From positions 682,001-746,000 of the forward strand of contig JAHBVT010000001.1 of assembly GCA_019637355.1 (NCBI GenBank): a stretch of DNA of 64,000 bases. The letters are read 5' to 3'. Source of the DNA: Gemmatimonadaceae bacterium. GTDB taxonomy: Bacteria; Gemmatimonadota; Gemmatimonadetes; Gemmatimonadales; Gemmatimonadaceae. This document shows, one piece after another, positions 8,051 through 16,088 of this stretch (position 1 is its first letter; every line of letters starts with the position of its first letter). Position numbers and translations under genes: made by a program. Under the pieces are notes generated by a model. The model was not told the DNA's origin and made no database searches. It saw only the letters and a program-made list of their open reading frames with translations.

Positions 8051-9046
8051 CTAGCGCGACGCCGCCTCAGCGCGCCGCAGCCGCGTGAAGGGAAACCGGC
8101 CGCAGCCGGTGCGCGGAGTGGCGGGGCGGGCGCTGGTGTCCGCCTCCGCCATCGCCGCCGACACCTTATCGTAGGCGATGATGCAGTACGCCCACTCCCA
8201 CGGCGCGCCGTCGAGGGGTACCCAGTCAATGCGCATCCAGGTGCCGCGGCTCGTGTCGGCCGCCGGCACTGTTTCGGCGAGGAGATAGCGGCGGCTCGGA
8301 TGCCAGGCGCGAATCGCGCTGGGCGTTGAGTACCCGTGCCGCCACTCGGTGGCGCTGATCTCGTGTGCGGCACCGTAGTCGTCTACGAAGCTCCCGGTGG
8401 GGAACGGCGGCGCTGTCGGCACAAAGAGCTCGTCGTCCGCCTTCTCGGGAAAGAGCCGGGCGAGCTCCGGACGGCTCACCACGCGATACGCTGGTCGGTA
8501 TGCCTCGAGGTACGCCGAGGAGTGACCGAGGAGTTCGTGGTCTCGATCCGTCACGCGGCGCAAGAAGCTTCGCACGGAGTCGCCATTCCAGGGCAGGGTG
8601 CCGGCATCGGCGAGCTCGGCAAGCTCGCGCAGCCCGTGCGCCAGGCGGAACGGACGCGGCGTCACCGACCGGCCCGAGCGCAGGAAAGCCACGAGCAGCG
8701 AGTCCGGCGCGCCGCCGGCGGCGAGGAACGGTCGCAGGTTGAGACGCACCACGCTCGTATCGCCAGCGATGGCTTCGGCGATGGGTTCCGCCGGCCCGGC
8801 TGGCAGCGTGGCCAGTTCGCGCTGCAGCCAGTTGGCCGCGCCGGCAGAGTCACCGGTGCCGTGCGCAGGGCCAAGCGCGCCGTGGAGCAGCGCGCTGTAG
8901 AGGTCTTCGAGCCCGGCGAGCGGGTAGCGCTCCAAGTGTGCGCGCACGACCGGCTCGATCGACGGCGTGGTCTCGCGGCAACCGAGCACGGCGACCACCA
9001 CTGCGGCGAGTGCCGCCGCGCGCAGGAGCCGGAACCGACGAGCCAC
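8051..9046 (-). CDS. Lipoprotein of unknown function, 331 aa
   Basis: The GTG at 9046 is chosen because it gives a compact lipoprotein signal (VARRFRLLRAAALAAVVVAVLGC, split here as 'VARRFRLLRAAALAAVVVAV' plus LGC) with lipobox VLGC and Cys23. Upstream extension would overlap the E1 gene. The mature protein is mostly helical (EDLYSALLHGALGPAH; LNLRPFLAAGGAPDSLL; LRELAELADAGTLPW) with a beta-rich end containing a tryptophan cluster (GTWMRIDWVPLDGAPWEWAY). It starts 26 bp after the E1 gene stop on the same strand and may be co-transcribed. No known enzyme motif is visible. Confidence 0.6.
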   Translation of the reverse strand: MARRFRLLRAAALAAVVVAVLGCRETTPSIEPVVRAHLERYPLAGLEDLYSALLHGALGPAHGTGDSAGAANWLQRELATLPAGPAEPIAEAIAGDTSVVRLNLRPFLAAGGAPDSLLVAFLRSGRSVTPRPFRLAHGLRELAELADAGTLPWNGDSVRSFLRRVTDRDHELLGHSSAYLEAYRPAYRVVSRPELARLFPEKADDELFVPTAPPFPTGSFVDDYGAAHEISATEWRHGYSTPSAIRAWHPSRRYLLAETVPAADTSRGTWMRIDWVPLDGAPWEWAYCIIAYDKVSAAMAEADTSARPATPRTGCGRFPFTRLRRAEAASR

Positions 9047-9072
9047 CGTGCGCGCGCTCGGAGCGAGACGCG

Positions 9073-11181
9073 CTAGAACCGCGCGATCTCCTCGTAGGCC
9101 GCCTTGAACGTGCTCACCTGTGGCAGCGTCGCGTCCTCCAGGCTCGGCGCGTAGCCCACGAACGTATCCGTCGACGCCACGCGCTTCACCGGCGCGTCCA
9201 GCCAAGCGAAGCAATCGTCGGCGATGCGCGCCGCGATCTCCGCGCCGTAGCCCCACGAGAGCGAATCCTCATAGGCCACGATGACGCGCCCGGTCTTACG
9301 CGCCGAGGCGTAGACCGCCTCTTGGTCCCAGGGCGAGAGCGTGCGCAGGTCGATGACTTCCACTGAAAGTCCGCTCTCCTCCTCGACCTGCTTGGCCGCG
9401 ACCAGCGCGCGCTGCACCGTCGCACCGTAGGTCACGACCGTGACGTCCGTGCCTTCCTTGACCGTCTTGGCCTTCCCGAACGGAATCATAAAGTTCGGGC
9501 CGGGATACGCCGCCTTGTTGTACGTCTGGCGGTAGAGATGCTTGTGCTCGAGGAAGATCACCGGATCGTCCGAGCGGATGGCGGTGCGCAGCAGGCCGTT
9601 GGCGTCGAGCGCGTTGCTCGGGCAGACCACGCGCAGGCCCGGGCAGTGCGTGAACAGCGAGGCACCGGTCTGCGAGTGGTAGATGGCGCCGCGGATGTAG
9701 CCGCCGTAGGTGGTGCGCACCACCATTGGCGCGGCGAACTCGTTGTTGGAGCGCCAGCGCATCGTCGCGAGCTCGTCGCGCAGCTGCATATAGGCGGTCC
9801 AGATGTAGTCGAAGAACTGGATCTCGACCACCGGCTTGAAGCCGCGGATCGCCATTCCGATCGCGCGCCCGATGATGTTCGCTTCGGCCAGCGGCGAGTT
9901 GAACACGCGGGTGCCGCCGAACTCCTTCTGCAGTCCCCACGTGACCTTGAAGACGCCGCCCTTGCCCTTGACCTTGCCGAGGTATTCCTCGCGTGAGACG
10001 TCGGCCACGTCCTCGCCGAACATCACGATGCGCTCGTCGCGCCGCATCTCGTCTTTCATACAGGCGTTGAGCAGGTCCACCATCGTGGTCGGCTCGCCGG
10101 AGAACTGCGGGTCGTCCTCGGTGTCGAACTGCTCGCTGGTCGGGTCTACGTCCGGCGAGTACACGGCGAAGGGCACCGTGCTCCCGTCCGGCTGCGGCTG
10201 CGCGAGCGCGTCGTCCGTCGCGGCCAGCACGTCGGCGTCCACTGACTCCTGGATCGCCTTGATGTCGGCTTCGGTGCAGTAGCCCTCGTCCACCAGCCAC
10301 TTGGGGAAGGTCGTGATCGGGTCGCGCGCGGCATCCGCTTCGCGCTCGGCGTCGGGGCGGTACATCACCTCGTCGTCGGAGAGCGAGTGCGAGTACGGGC
10401 GGATCACCTTGGCGTGCACCAGCGCCGGTCCCTTGCGCTTGCGGGCATAGTCCACGGCCTTCTGCATCACCTCGTAGGAGGCCAGCAGGTCGCAGCCGTC
10501 CACTTCCTGGATGTAGAGGTCCGGGAACGACGCCACGAGCTTGGAGATCGAGCCGCCCGCGGTGTTCACTTCCACAGGCACCGAGATGGCGTAGCCGTTG
10601 TCCTCGACGAGGTAGACGACCGGCAGCTTGAGGTTGGAGGCCGTGTTGAGTGACTCCCAGAACTCGCCCTGGGACGTGGTGCCGTCGCCGGTGGAGACGA
10701 AGACCACTTCGTCCTTGTCGAAGCCCTCCTTGATGCCCAGCGCCTTGGCGCGCACGGAGGCTTCGGCCGAGCCGACGGCCTGCAGGAACTGCGTCCCGGT
10801 GGGCGAGGAGGTGGAGACGATGTTGAGCTTCTTGTGCCCCCAGTGCGAGGGCATCTGGCGGCCGCCCGAGTTGGGGTCAACCGCTGCGCCGACGGCCGAG
10901 TACAGCATCTCGGCGGCCGTCATTCCCAGCTGGAGGCAGAGAGCCCGGTCCCGGTAGTACATATAGAACCAGTCGTAGCCGGGCTTGAAGACCATTCCCG
11001 CGGCCGTGAGCACGGCCTCGTGGCCGGCGCCGGAGATCTGGAAGAAGATCTTGTTCTGCCGCTTGAGCTGGATCTCCTTGTCGTCGATGCGACGCGACAG
11101 GAGCATCGTGCGGTAGGCGGCGAGGAGTTGGTCCTTCGTGAGGCCGTGGGTGGCGCGACGGGCCTTGGCGGAGGTGGCCAT
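9073..11181 (-). CDS. Fused alpha/beta E1 component of a branched-chain-type 2-oxoacid dehydrogenase
   Basis: A 702-residue protein joins both E1 subunits. The alpha half (1-~340) carries the thiamine-diphosphate motif GDG (165-167) ... N195 in [19 protein letters not shown]...[10 protein letters not shown], and [17 protein letters not shown]. The beta half (from ~370) has [40 protein letters not shown], a glutamate-rich active site region and [20 protein letters not shown]. It decarboxylates a 2-oxoacid and passes the acyl group to lipoyl-E2. Fused E1 of this layout is common for 2-oxoisovalerate dehydrogenase in Bacteroidota-like lineages; pyruvate is an alternative substrate. No E2 or E3 gene lies nearby. 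TAGTAA-like elements ~50 nt upstream may be the promoter. Confidence 0.9.
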   Translation of the reverse strand: MATSAKARRATHGLTKDQLLAAYRTMLLSRRIDDKEIQLKRQNKIFFQISGAGHEAVLTAAGMVFKPGYDWFYMYYRDRALCLQLGMTAAEMLYSAVGAAVDPNSGGRQMPSHWGHKKLNIVSTSSPTGTQFLQAVGSAEASVRAKALGIKEGFDKDEVVFVSTGDGTTSQGEFWESLNTASNLKLPVVYLVEDNGYAISVPVEVNTAGGSISKLVASFPDLYIQEVDGCDLLASYEVMQKAVDYARKRKGPALVHAKVIRPYSHSLSDDEVMYRPDAEREADAARDPITTFPKWLVDEGYCTEADIKAIQESVDADVLAATDDALAQPQPDGSTVPFAVYSPDVDPTSEQFDTEDDPQFSGEPTTMVDLLNACMKDEMRRDERIVMFGEDVADVSREEYLGKVKGKGGVFKVTWGLQKEFGGTRVFNSPLAEANIIGRAIGMAIRGFKPVVEIQFFDYIWTAYMQLRDELATMRWRSNNEFAAPMVVRTTYGGYIRGAIYHSQTGASLFTHCPGLRVVCPSNALDANGLLRTAIRSDDPVIFLEHKHLYRQTYNKAAYPGPNFMIPFGKAKTVKEGTDVTVVTYGATVQRALVAAKQVEEESGLSVEVIDLRTLSPWDQEAVYASARKTGRVIVAYEDSLSWGYGAEIAARIADDCFAWLDAPVKRVASTDTFVGYAPSLEDATLPQVSTFKAAYEEIARF

Positions 11182-11240
11182 TGGACGCTGGGTTTAAGGG
11201 AAGCCGTTGAGACTCCGCAATTTACTATGTGGCGGGGGGT

Positions 11241-11266
11241 TTGGGACGGATGACGGAGGACGGAAG
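11241..11266 (+). repeat. GACGGAT/GACGGAA repeat arm
   Basis: Three tandem near-heptamers (GACGGAT-GACGGAG-GACGGAAG) sit between the E1 gene and the next gene. The same units form hairpins at 14051, 14991 and 30219. Confidence 0.6.
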
Positions 11267-11338
11267 CGGAGGGCCGTGCATCTCGACCCTGAGGCTCCCA
11301 CGAGGGTAGTATTCGGTTGACCCTGACCCTGCACGCGT

Positions 11339-12202
11339 ATGTCCCGACTTCCCTCGATCCGACTCTCCGCGCTGGCCCTGACGTTCGCGGCCAGCATCGC
11401 TGCCCCCGCGTCCGCCGTGGCGCAGGACGCCGAGCCGCAGGTCCGCGAACCCATCAAGGCCGTCGAGATCCGTGACCGCACGGGCCAGCCGATTCCCTAC
11501 GCCGTCGTCTCGATGGGCGCGGGCGCCCCGCGCGTGGCGGACATTATGGGCATCGCCGAGCTGCCCTCGGCGGTGACGGCGGACTCGGTGCAGATCGTGG
11601 TGCGGCGCATCGGCTACCGACCGTTCGGGGAGTACGCGAGCGTGATTGAAGACGGTCGCTTCGTGGTCACGCTCGACCCCCTGCCGCGGGCGCTGAACCC
11701 GCGGACCATCACCGAGCGGCGCGACACGCCGCTGGCGCGCCGCGGCTTCTACGAGCGGATGGAGCGCGTGCGCACGGGCGCCAACCTCGGCCGATTCATC
11801 ACCCCAGAGGAGCTGGACCAGCGGCACGTCACGCAGGTCTCGTCGATCCTGGCCGGCGAGCAGTACCTCGTGATCCAGCGCTACGACCGCCGTCCCATCC
11901 TCTCAGGCCGCGGGGCTGGTTGCGCCGTCACCGTCCTGCTCGACGGGATGAAGATGACGAATATGGTCGAGGAGATTTACACCCGCGAAGGTCAGGATGA
12001 AATCCAGCGGCTCGGCGGCCGTCTGAATGGCACGGCGCGCTTCCTGGCGGGCCGGCAGTCGGTCGATGACCTCATCTCGGCGCTGTCGGTGGCCGGCATC
12101 GAGATCTACCCGACGGCAGCGGGCGCGCCGGTGGAGCTACAGCGCGCGGCGGGCAACAGCGCCTGTACGATTGTTGCAATCTGGAGCGGCAACAGGCAGT
12201 AA
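11339..12202 (+). CDS. Secreted carboxypeptidase-regulatory-like / plug-like protein
   Basis: A 287-residue protein with a signal peptide (MSRLPSIRLSALALTFAASI ... AVAQD). Residues ~37-115 form a beta module (KAVEIRDRTGQPIPYAVVSM ... IGYRPFGEYASV ... FVVTLDPLP) like the carboxypeptidase-regulatory domain found before TonB plugs. The remainder (FITPEELDQRHVTQVSSILA ... CAVTVLLDGMKMTN) resembles a TonB plug without a barrel. It may be a periplasmic adaptor or a truncated receptor relative; function is inferred only. A TAGTAT at 11307-11312 could be the -10, with a ~20-nt leader and no clear Shine-Dalgarno. Confidence 0.6.
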   Translation: MSRLPSIRLSALALTFAASIAAPASAVAQDAEPQVREPIKAVEIRDRTGQPIPYAVVSMGAGAPRVADIMGIAELPSAVTADSVQIVVRRIGYRPFGEYASVIEDGRFVVTLDPLPRALNPRTITERRDTPLARRGFYERMERVRTGANLGRFITPEELDQRHVTQVSSILAGEQYLVIQRYDRRPILSGRGAGCAVTVLLDGMKMTNMVEEIYTREGQDEIQRLGGRLNGTARFLAGRQSVDDLISALSVAGIEIYPTAAGAPVELQRAAGNSACTIVAIWSGNRQ

Positions 12203-12289
12203 TGACGCGCAATATCACAAATATACGACCTTCCCGCTTTCCCTTGCGTACACTCACGTGACCTCGCAATCATAGGCTCGTCAAACCCA

Positions 12290-12470
12290 CACAGGAGCGT
12301 GGCTCGGAATCACTAGCCGCTGCGCTCCGCGACGGGAGGCCTGTGACCGTAACGTACGGACAGCCGTTCCAGCCGCAGTGGCCACGGTCGCTCACCGCGA
12401 TCGCGAGCTGGAGCCTCCCCCACACTGAACGCACCCCGCCCGGGCCAGATGGCCTGTCGCGGGGTGTCGT
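12290..12470 (+). ncRNA. Candidate structured RNA (three consecutive hairpins) upstream of HNH gene
   Basis: Three stems lie in series in an otherwise empty 286-bp gap. Stem 1: GGAGCG (12294-12299) pairs with CGCTCC (12323-12328), with an inner GGCT/AGCC. Stem 2: GGGAGGC (12334-12340) pairs with GCCTCCC (12413-12419), enclosing a second helix GTGACCGT (12343-12350) with ACGGTCGC (12384-12391). Stem 3: CACCCCGC (12432-12439) pairs with GCGGGGTG (12459-12466), with an inner GGCC/GGCC. It could be an independent RNA, a cis-regulatory leader of the HNH gene, or a complex terminator. No known riboswitch or 6S consensus was recognised. Confidence 0.4.
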
Positions 12471-12488
12471 CATTTCCGGCGAGGTTCG

Positions 12489-12893
12489 ATGTCACACAGG
12501 GGCGTCCACCATATCGCTCTCGCCCGCGCCCCGCGCGGGCTATCCCGTAACGCTCGCCGCCTGCTCCACCAGCAGCACAAGCGTCAGGTCAAGCGTGCGA
12601 CCTTCCGGGATTGTGGACGTCGCTGTGTCTATTGCGGGACCGGTCTCGGCCTCGAGAACGCCACACTGGATCACGTGATCCCGCTCTCGCGCGGCGGCTC
12701 GCACCAACCCGGCAACCTCGTCTCGGCCTGCCAAGCCTGCAACCAGCGGAAAGGCTCGCTGCTACCCACAGAATTCTTCGCCCGGTATCCTGTGGCCGGG
12801 CAGAACTTCATGCGGTACGCGCGAGCGGTGCACCGGCAGCTGAAGCGCGGTGCGAGGCGGGCGGTGAGCTTGTACTACGCACAGGCCGCGTAA
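12489..12893 (+). CDS. HNH endonuclease family protein
   Basis: A 134-residue basic protein. The HNH core is clear: CVYCG (Cys46, Cys49), LDHVIPLSRGG (Asp61-His62), NL (Asn76) and CQACNQRKG (Cys81, Cys84), giving a zinc-stabilised beta-beta-alpha metal nuclease fold. A positively charged N-terminus (RNARRLLHQQHKRQVKRATF) and C-terminus flank it. The protein is far too short to be IscB or Cas9 and has no RuvC parts. It could be a repair or DNA-processing nuclease; the target is unknown. GGCGAGG lies 9 nt before the ATG. The structured segment immediately upstream and the strong hairpin 28 bp after the stop isolate it as a single transcription unit. Confidence 0.85.
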   Translation: MSHRGVHHIALARAPRGLSRNARRLLHQQHKRQVKRATFRDCGRRCVYCGTGLGLENATLDHVIPLSRGGSHQPGNLVSACQACNQRKGSLLPTEFFARYPVAGQNFMRYARAVHRQLKRGARRAVSLYYAQAA

Positions 12894-12920
12894 GAGACAG
12901 GGGACGGAAGACTGAAGACG

Positions 12921-12953
12921 GAAGGGCGCGCCGAGATTCTCGGCGCGCCCTTC
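12921..12953. terminator. Perfect 15-bp GC-rich hairpin between convergent genes
   Basis: GAAGGGCGCGCCGAG pairs perfectly with CTCGGCGCGCCCTTC around a 3-nt loop (ATT). It lies between the HNH gene and the converging Ada-like gene. The downstream side is T-poor (TCGTCTCCC), so it may be a bidirectional hairpin or attenuator rather than a classic intrinsic terminator. Confidence 0.65.
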
Positions 12954-12973
12954 TCGTCTCCCTCTTCCCGTCT

Positions 12974-13099
12974 CCCAACCCTCTCCCGTCTCCCAACCCT
13001 CTCCCGTCTCCCAACCCTCTTCCGTCTCCCAACCCTCTCCCGTCTCCCAACCCTCTCCCGTCTCCCAACCCTCTCCCGTCTCTCAACCCTCTCCCGTCT
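12974..13099. repeat. Seven tandem 18-bp units, G-quadruplex-prone on the minus strand
   Basis: Units of CCCAACCCTCTCCCGTCT repeat seven times with two point variants (third and last units). On the other strand each unit carries three GGG runs (GGGTTGGG, GACGGGAGA). The last unit overlaps the stop codon of the Ada-like gene. The flank 13100-13145 contains the dispersed core TCTCCCCGCCATCACCCC. Confidence 0.9.
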
Positions 13100-13973
13100 C
13101 CCCTCTCCCCGCCATCACCCCCCTCCCCCCTCCCATCTCCCGTGTCAGCACCTCCCTCGCCAACATCACCTTCTTCCTCTCCACCCCCCACGCATACCCA
13201 CCCAGCTCCCCGCTCGCCCGAATCACCCGGTGACACGGAATGAGATACGACACCGGATTCGCCCCCACCGCCGAGCCGACTGCCCGCGACGCATTGCGAT
13301 CCCCAAGCCGCGCCGCAATCGCGCCGTAGGTTGTAACCTCCCCCTGCGGAATCGTCAGCAGCGCGCCCCACACCTTGAGCTGGAAGTTCGTGCCCTTCAC
13401 GTGCAGCGCGAGTGACGGGACGGCAGCGCTGCCGGGCGGTGGGAACGCTTTCGCCGCCGCGGCACGCGTCGCGTTCTGATCCGGCACGAGCTGCGCCAAG
13501 GGCCAGTCGTGCGCGAGTCGCGCCAGCGCATCCTCGCGCGACACCGGCGCCACGAAGGCCAAATGACAGATGCCGCGCGACGTAAGCGCCAGCAGGCACT
13601 CGCCGAATGGCGTGGGATGGAAGCCGTAGCGCACGGTCACGCCCAACCCTCCGCGCTGCAGCTCGCCCGGCGTCACCGCCTCGGCGTTCACGATCAAATC
13701 GTGCAGGCGCCCCGGCCCGGAGAGCCCGGCTTCGTACGTCGCCTCGAGCACCGGCCGTCGCTCACGCAGCAGGCGCTTCACCACCTCGGCCGTGCGATGC
13801 TGCACGAAGCGCTTGGGCGAGATGCCCGCCCAGCGCGTGAACATCCGCTGGAAGTGCGACTCGCTCAGCCCTACGTGCGCCGCCACCGCGGCCAGCGACG
13901 GCGCCGCCGCACGCTCGCGGTCGAGGAAGCGGATGGCCCGCTCGATGCGGGCGTAGTCGGTTGCAGCGTCCAT
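13083..13973 (-). CDS. Ada-like protein: AraC-type HTH plus O6-methylguanine-DNA methyltransferase
   Basis: A 296-residue protein. Residues ~5-100 are an AraC-type DNA-binding domain (LAAVAAHVGLSESHFQRMFT ... ISPKRFVQ). Residues ~185-275 are the methyltransferase with the acceptor motif PCHRV (Cys247), VSYLI before it and the typical GLGGYAWG-like ending ELGGYAWGVERKKVMLA. It transfers the methyl group from O6-methylguanine to Cys247 irreversibly and may also act as a regulator. The N-terminal phosphotriester-repair zinc domain of E. coli Ada is absent. The last 17 residues (280-296, MGGGRGVMAGRGETGEG) are encoded by the GA-rich repeat, so the repeat has displaced the original stop. GGAG precedes the ATG. 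Confidence 0.88.
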   Translation of the reverse strand: MDAATDYARIERAIRFLDRERAAAPSLAAVAAHVGLSESHFQRMFTRWAGISPKRFVQHRTAEVVKRLLRERRPVLEATYEAGLSGPGRLHDLIVNAEAVTPGELQRGGLGVTVRYGFHPTPFGECLLALTSRGICHLAFVAPVSREDALARLAHDWPLAQLVPDQNATRAAAAKAFPPPGSAAVPSLALHVKGTNFQLKVWGALLTIPQGEVTTYGAIAARLGDRNASRAVGSAVGANPVSYLIPCHRVIRASGELGGYAWGVERKKVMLAREVLTREMGGGRGVMAGRGETGEG

Positions 13974-14050
13974 CGCGAACTCCAGTGAGGTCTGACGGAA
14001 TGTCGCGGGGGCGGGGTGGGGGGGCGACCCGAAACTTGCGGTGAGTTAGC

Positions 14051-14110
14051 GACGGAGGACGGATGCTCACTGCTTCCGTCATCCGTCCTCCGTCTTCCGT
14101 CTTCCGTCAA
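14051..14110. repeat. GACGGA-family hairpin, 14-bp arms
   Basis: Arms 14051-14064 (GACGGAGGACGGAT) and 14081-14094 are perfectly complementary around a 16-nt loop; further CTTCCGT units run to the nadE stop. It may terminate nadE transcription. Confidence 0.7.
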
Positions 14111-15945
14111 TAGTCGACTGGCCGCAAATAGCTCTCCCCGATCGCCGCGCCACTCACCATCGCCACCGTCGGCAGCTTGCGCTTCCAGTGCGTGGAGTCG
14201 AGCCGCTTCGTCACGAGCCGCAGGGCTTCGGGGTCCACGCCCTTGGCCAGCAGTTCCTCGCGCGTCCAGCCGTGCAGCAGCCAGTTGAGGATCTCGTCGG
14301 CGACGGCGTAGCTCACGCCGAAGTCGCTCTCGTCGGTCTGGCCGGCGATGAGATCGGCGCTGGCGGGCTTCTTCACGATCTCATCGGGCACGCCGAGGTA
14401 GGTCGCGAGCTGCCAGACCTGCGTCTTGAACAGGTCGCCGATGGCGTTCACCGGCGGTGAGTCGTCGGCGTGCCAAGTGAAGTAGCCGAGCAGGCGCTCG
14501 CTCTTGTTGCCGGTGCCGAGCGGCAGCGCGCGGTGCTTGGCCGAGAGATCGAAGAGCGCGATCATCCGCACCCGCGCCATCACGTTGCCGCGGCGGGCGG
14601 CGTCGGCCTCAGGCTCCTGCGCCAGGTAGCCGTCCACCGCGGCGGAAATGTCGAGCGTGCGCTGCTCGATGCCAAGCCGGTCCATCAGCAGCTGTGCGTG
14701 CGCCAGCGAGTCGGCGCTCGACGTGCGGTAGGGCAGCCGCACGCCGATGACGTTCTCCTTGCCCAGCGCCCGCGCCGCCAGCGCCGCCACGACCGCCGAG
14801 TCCACGCCGCCGGACACGCCGACGACCGCCTTGCTGAAGCCGCGGCGCTGGAACTCGTCGCGCAGGAAGGCCACCAGCCACTGCTCCACCAACCGCGCGT
14901 CGATGTCCAGCGAAGGCGGCGCGTGCGCCGCGCCGACGACCAGCGGCAGATGGTTGACGGCTGCGAGCGGCACGTCCCTCGGCGCTGCGGGACGGAAGTC
15001 GGAAGCCGGATGGGGGGTGCCGGAGCCTTCCGTCTTCCGTCTTCCGTCTGATCCCAACACCCGGTCCAGCTCCGCACGCAACGACGGCAACTGCGCCTTC
15101 AAGTCGCTCAGTAACGGCAACTCCGCCCGCACCCGCGCGATGTCGGCCAGATTCACCGTCGCGGTAACCATCGCCTCCTCGAAAATCGGCGCGCGCACGC
15201 GCACGTCGCCGCGCGGCCCGACGACCATCGACCCGCCCTGGAACATCCGGCCGCCTTCGCTGCCGACGAGGTTCACGAGCGCGGCGTAGACGCCGTGCTC
15301 GTCGGCGATGTCGCGGATGAGCCGCTCCCAGCGCGCGACGCTGCCGGGCTGCGAGCCCTCGTCGCGGGGCGTGACGCCGCGCGCCGGGGCGGCGGCGACC
15401 ACGCAAACCACCTGCGCGCCGTCGAGCGCGGCGATGGTGCCGGTGAGCGAATGCCAGGCATCCTCGCAGATCAGGATGGCGAGGCGTCCCCACGAGGTAT
15501 CAAAGGCCTGCACGCCGTAGCCGCGCTCGACGAAGCGCTCTTCGTCGAACAGGCCATACGTCGGCAGGAAGTTCTTGCGATGCAGGTGCCGCAGTCGCGA
15601 CGGCTTGCCGCCCTCGACGGCGATGCAGGCCGCGCTGTTGTGTAGCGTGCCGTCCGCGGCCACCTCGTAGAATCCGAGCACCACGTCCATCGCCGGCAGG
15701 CTCGGCGCGAGACTGGCCAGGCGGCCGTCGAGCTCCGCCACCAGCTGCTCCGCGCTCAACGCCAGCTCGCGCACCCCGCCTTCCACGAAGTAGCCCGTCG
15801 TCACCGTCTCGGCGAACACCACCAGCTGCGGCTGCGGGTCGAGGCCGGCGGCCTGGGCGACCAAGGCGGCGATCCGGTCGAGGTTCGCGGAGAGGGCGGC
15901 CTTGGCGGGGCGGAACTGGGGGAGGGCTAGGGTGAGAGCTGGCAC
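14107..15945 (-). CDS. nadE: Glutamine-dependent NAD+ synthetase
   Basis: A 612-residue two-domain enzyme. The N-terminal nitrilase-type glutaminase has its catalytic triad: Glu46 (VVFAETVTTG), Lys124 (HRKNFLPTYGLFDE) and Cys160 (ILICEDAWHS). The C-terminal synthetase carries the PP-loop SGGVDSA (378-384) and LGTGNKSERLLGYFTWHADD. It converts nicotinic acid adenine dinucleotide to NAD+ using ATP and glutamine-derived ammonia. An odd linker at residues ~298-321 (GSDGRRKTEGSGTPHPASDF) is encoded by the GACGGA repeat hairpin, inserted in frame between the two domains. The GTG start follows a -10-like TAGATT by 6 nt, so the mRNA is probably leaderless. Confidence 0.95.
   Translation of the reverse strand: MPALTLALPQFRPAKAALSANLDRIAALVAQAAGLDPQPQLVVFAETVTTGYFVEGGVRELALSAEQLVAELDGRLASLAPSLPAMDVVLGFYEVAADGTLHNSAACIAVEGGKPSRLRHLHRKNFLPTYGLFDEERFVERGYGVQAFDTSWGRLAILICEDAWHSLTGTIAALDGAQVVCVVAAAPARGVTPRDEGSQPGSVARWERLIRDIADEHGVYAALVNLVGSEGGRMFQGGSMVVGPRGDVRVRAPIFEEAMVTATVNLADIARVRAELPLLSDLKAQLPSLRAELDRVLGSDGRRKTEGSGTPHPASDFRPAAPRDVPLAAVNHLPLVVGAAHAPPSLDIDARLVEQWLVAFLRDEFQRRGFSKAVVGVSGGVDSAVVAALAARALGKENVIGVRLPYRTSSADSLAHAQLLMDRLGIEQRTLDISAAVDGYLAQEPEADAARRGNVMARVRMIALFDLSAKHRALPLGTGNKSERLLGYFTWHADDSPPVNAIGDLFKTQVWQLATYLGVPDEIVKKPASADLIAGQTDESDFGVSYAVADEILNWLLHGWTREELLAKGVDPEALRLVTKRLDSTHWKRKLPTVAMVSGAAIGESYLRPVDY
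14991..15050. repeat. GACGGA-family hairpin inside nadE
   Basis: Arms 14991-15005 (GACGGAAGTCGGAAG) and 15027-15041 (CTTCCGTCTTCCGTC) pair with one mismatch. The element is read in frame and forms the interdomain linker of NadE. Confidence 0.8.
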
Positions 15946-15951
15946 TCTGGA

Positions 15952-15957
15952 AATCTA
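15952..15957 (-). promoter_or_regulatory. -10 box TAGATT for nadE (leaderless)
   Basis: TAGATT on the minus strand ends 6 nt before the GTG at 15945. Confidence 0.6.
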
Positions 15958-16022
15958 CGAGGGAGAAGGGAGGGGGGAGGGGGGTGACGGCGGGGAGACG
16001 GGAGGAGGCAGAGGGTCGGGAG
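15958..16022 (+). repeat. GA-rich dispersed repeat with GTGACGGCGGGGAGA core
   Basis: The stretch GGGGGGTGACGGCGGGGAGA followed by GGGAG units matches elements at 13121, 28790, 31131, 36957, 38239 and 38366. It lies between the divergent nadE and PBP genes, just upstream of their -10 boxes. Confidence 0.75.
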
Positions 16023-16075
16023 AAGGCAAACGGCGCACCGCCAACCTCTAGTAGGCTGGGTGGCTCCCTCTGGGG

Positions 16076-16081
16076 TAGAAT
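16076..16081 (+). promoter_or_regulatory. -10 box TAGAAT for the PBP gene (leaderless)
   Basis: TAGAAT ends 7 nt before GTG 16089. An ATG at 16080 in the same frame overlaps the hexamer and is therefore unlikely to be in the mRNA. Confidence 0.6.
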
Positions 16082-16088
16082 GCAGTCC

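Noticed and set aside
12478..12500. tRNA T-arm-like GAGGTTCGATGTC
   Set aside because: No acceptor or anticodon stems can be built around it; it is the HNH ribosome-binding region.
12290..12893. IscB/HEARO-type RNA-guided nuclease locus
   Set aside because: The HNH protein is 134 aa, with no RuvC, bridge helix or PLMP domain; the RNA may still be real but not this system.
12974..13099. CRISPR-like regular repeats
   Set aside because: Units are 18 bp, directly abutting with no unique spacers, and no cas genes lie nearby; it is a simple tandem repeat.
14107..15945. Frameshift or chimera in nadE because of the odd linker
   Set aside because: Both domains are in the same frame with all catalytic residues; the linker is an in-frame repeat insertion.
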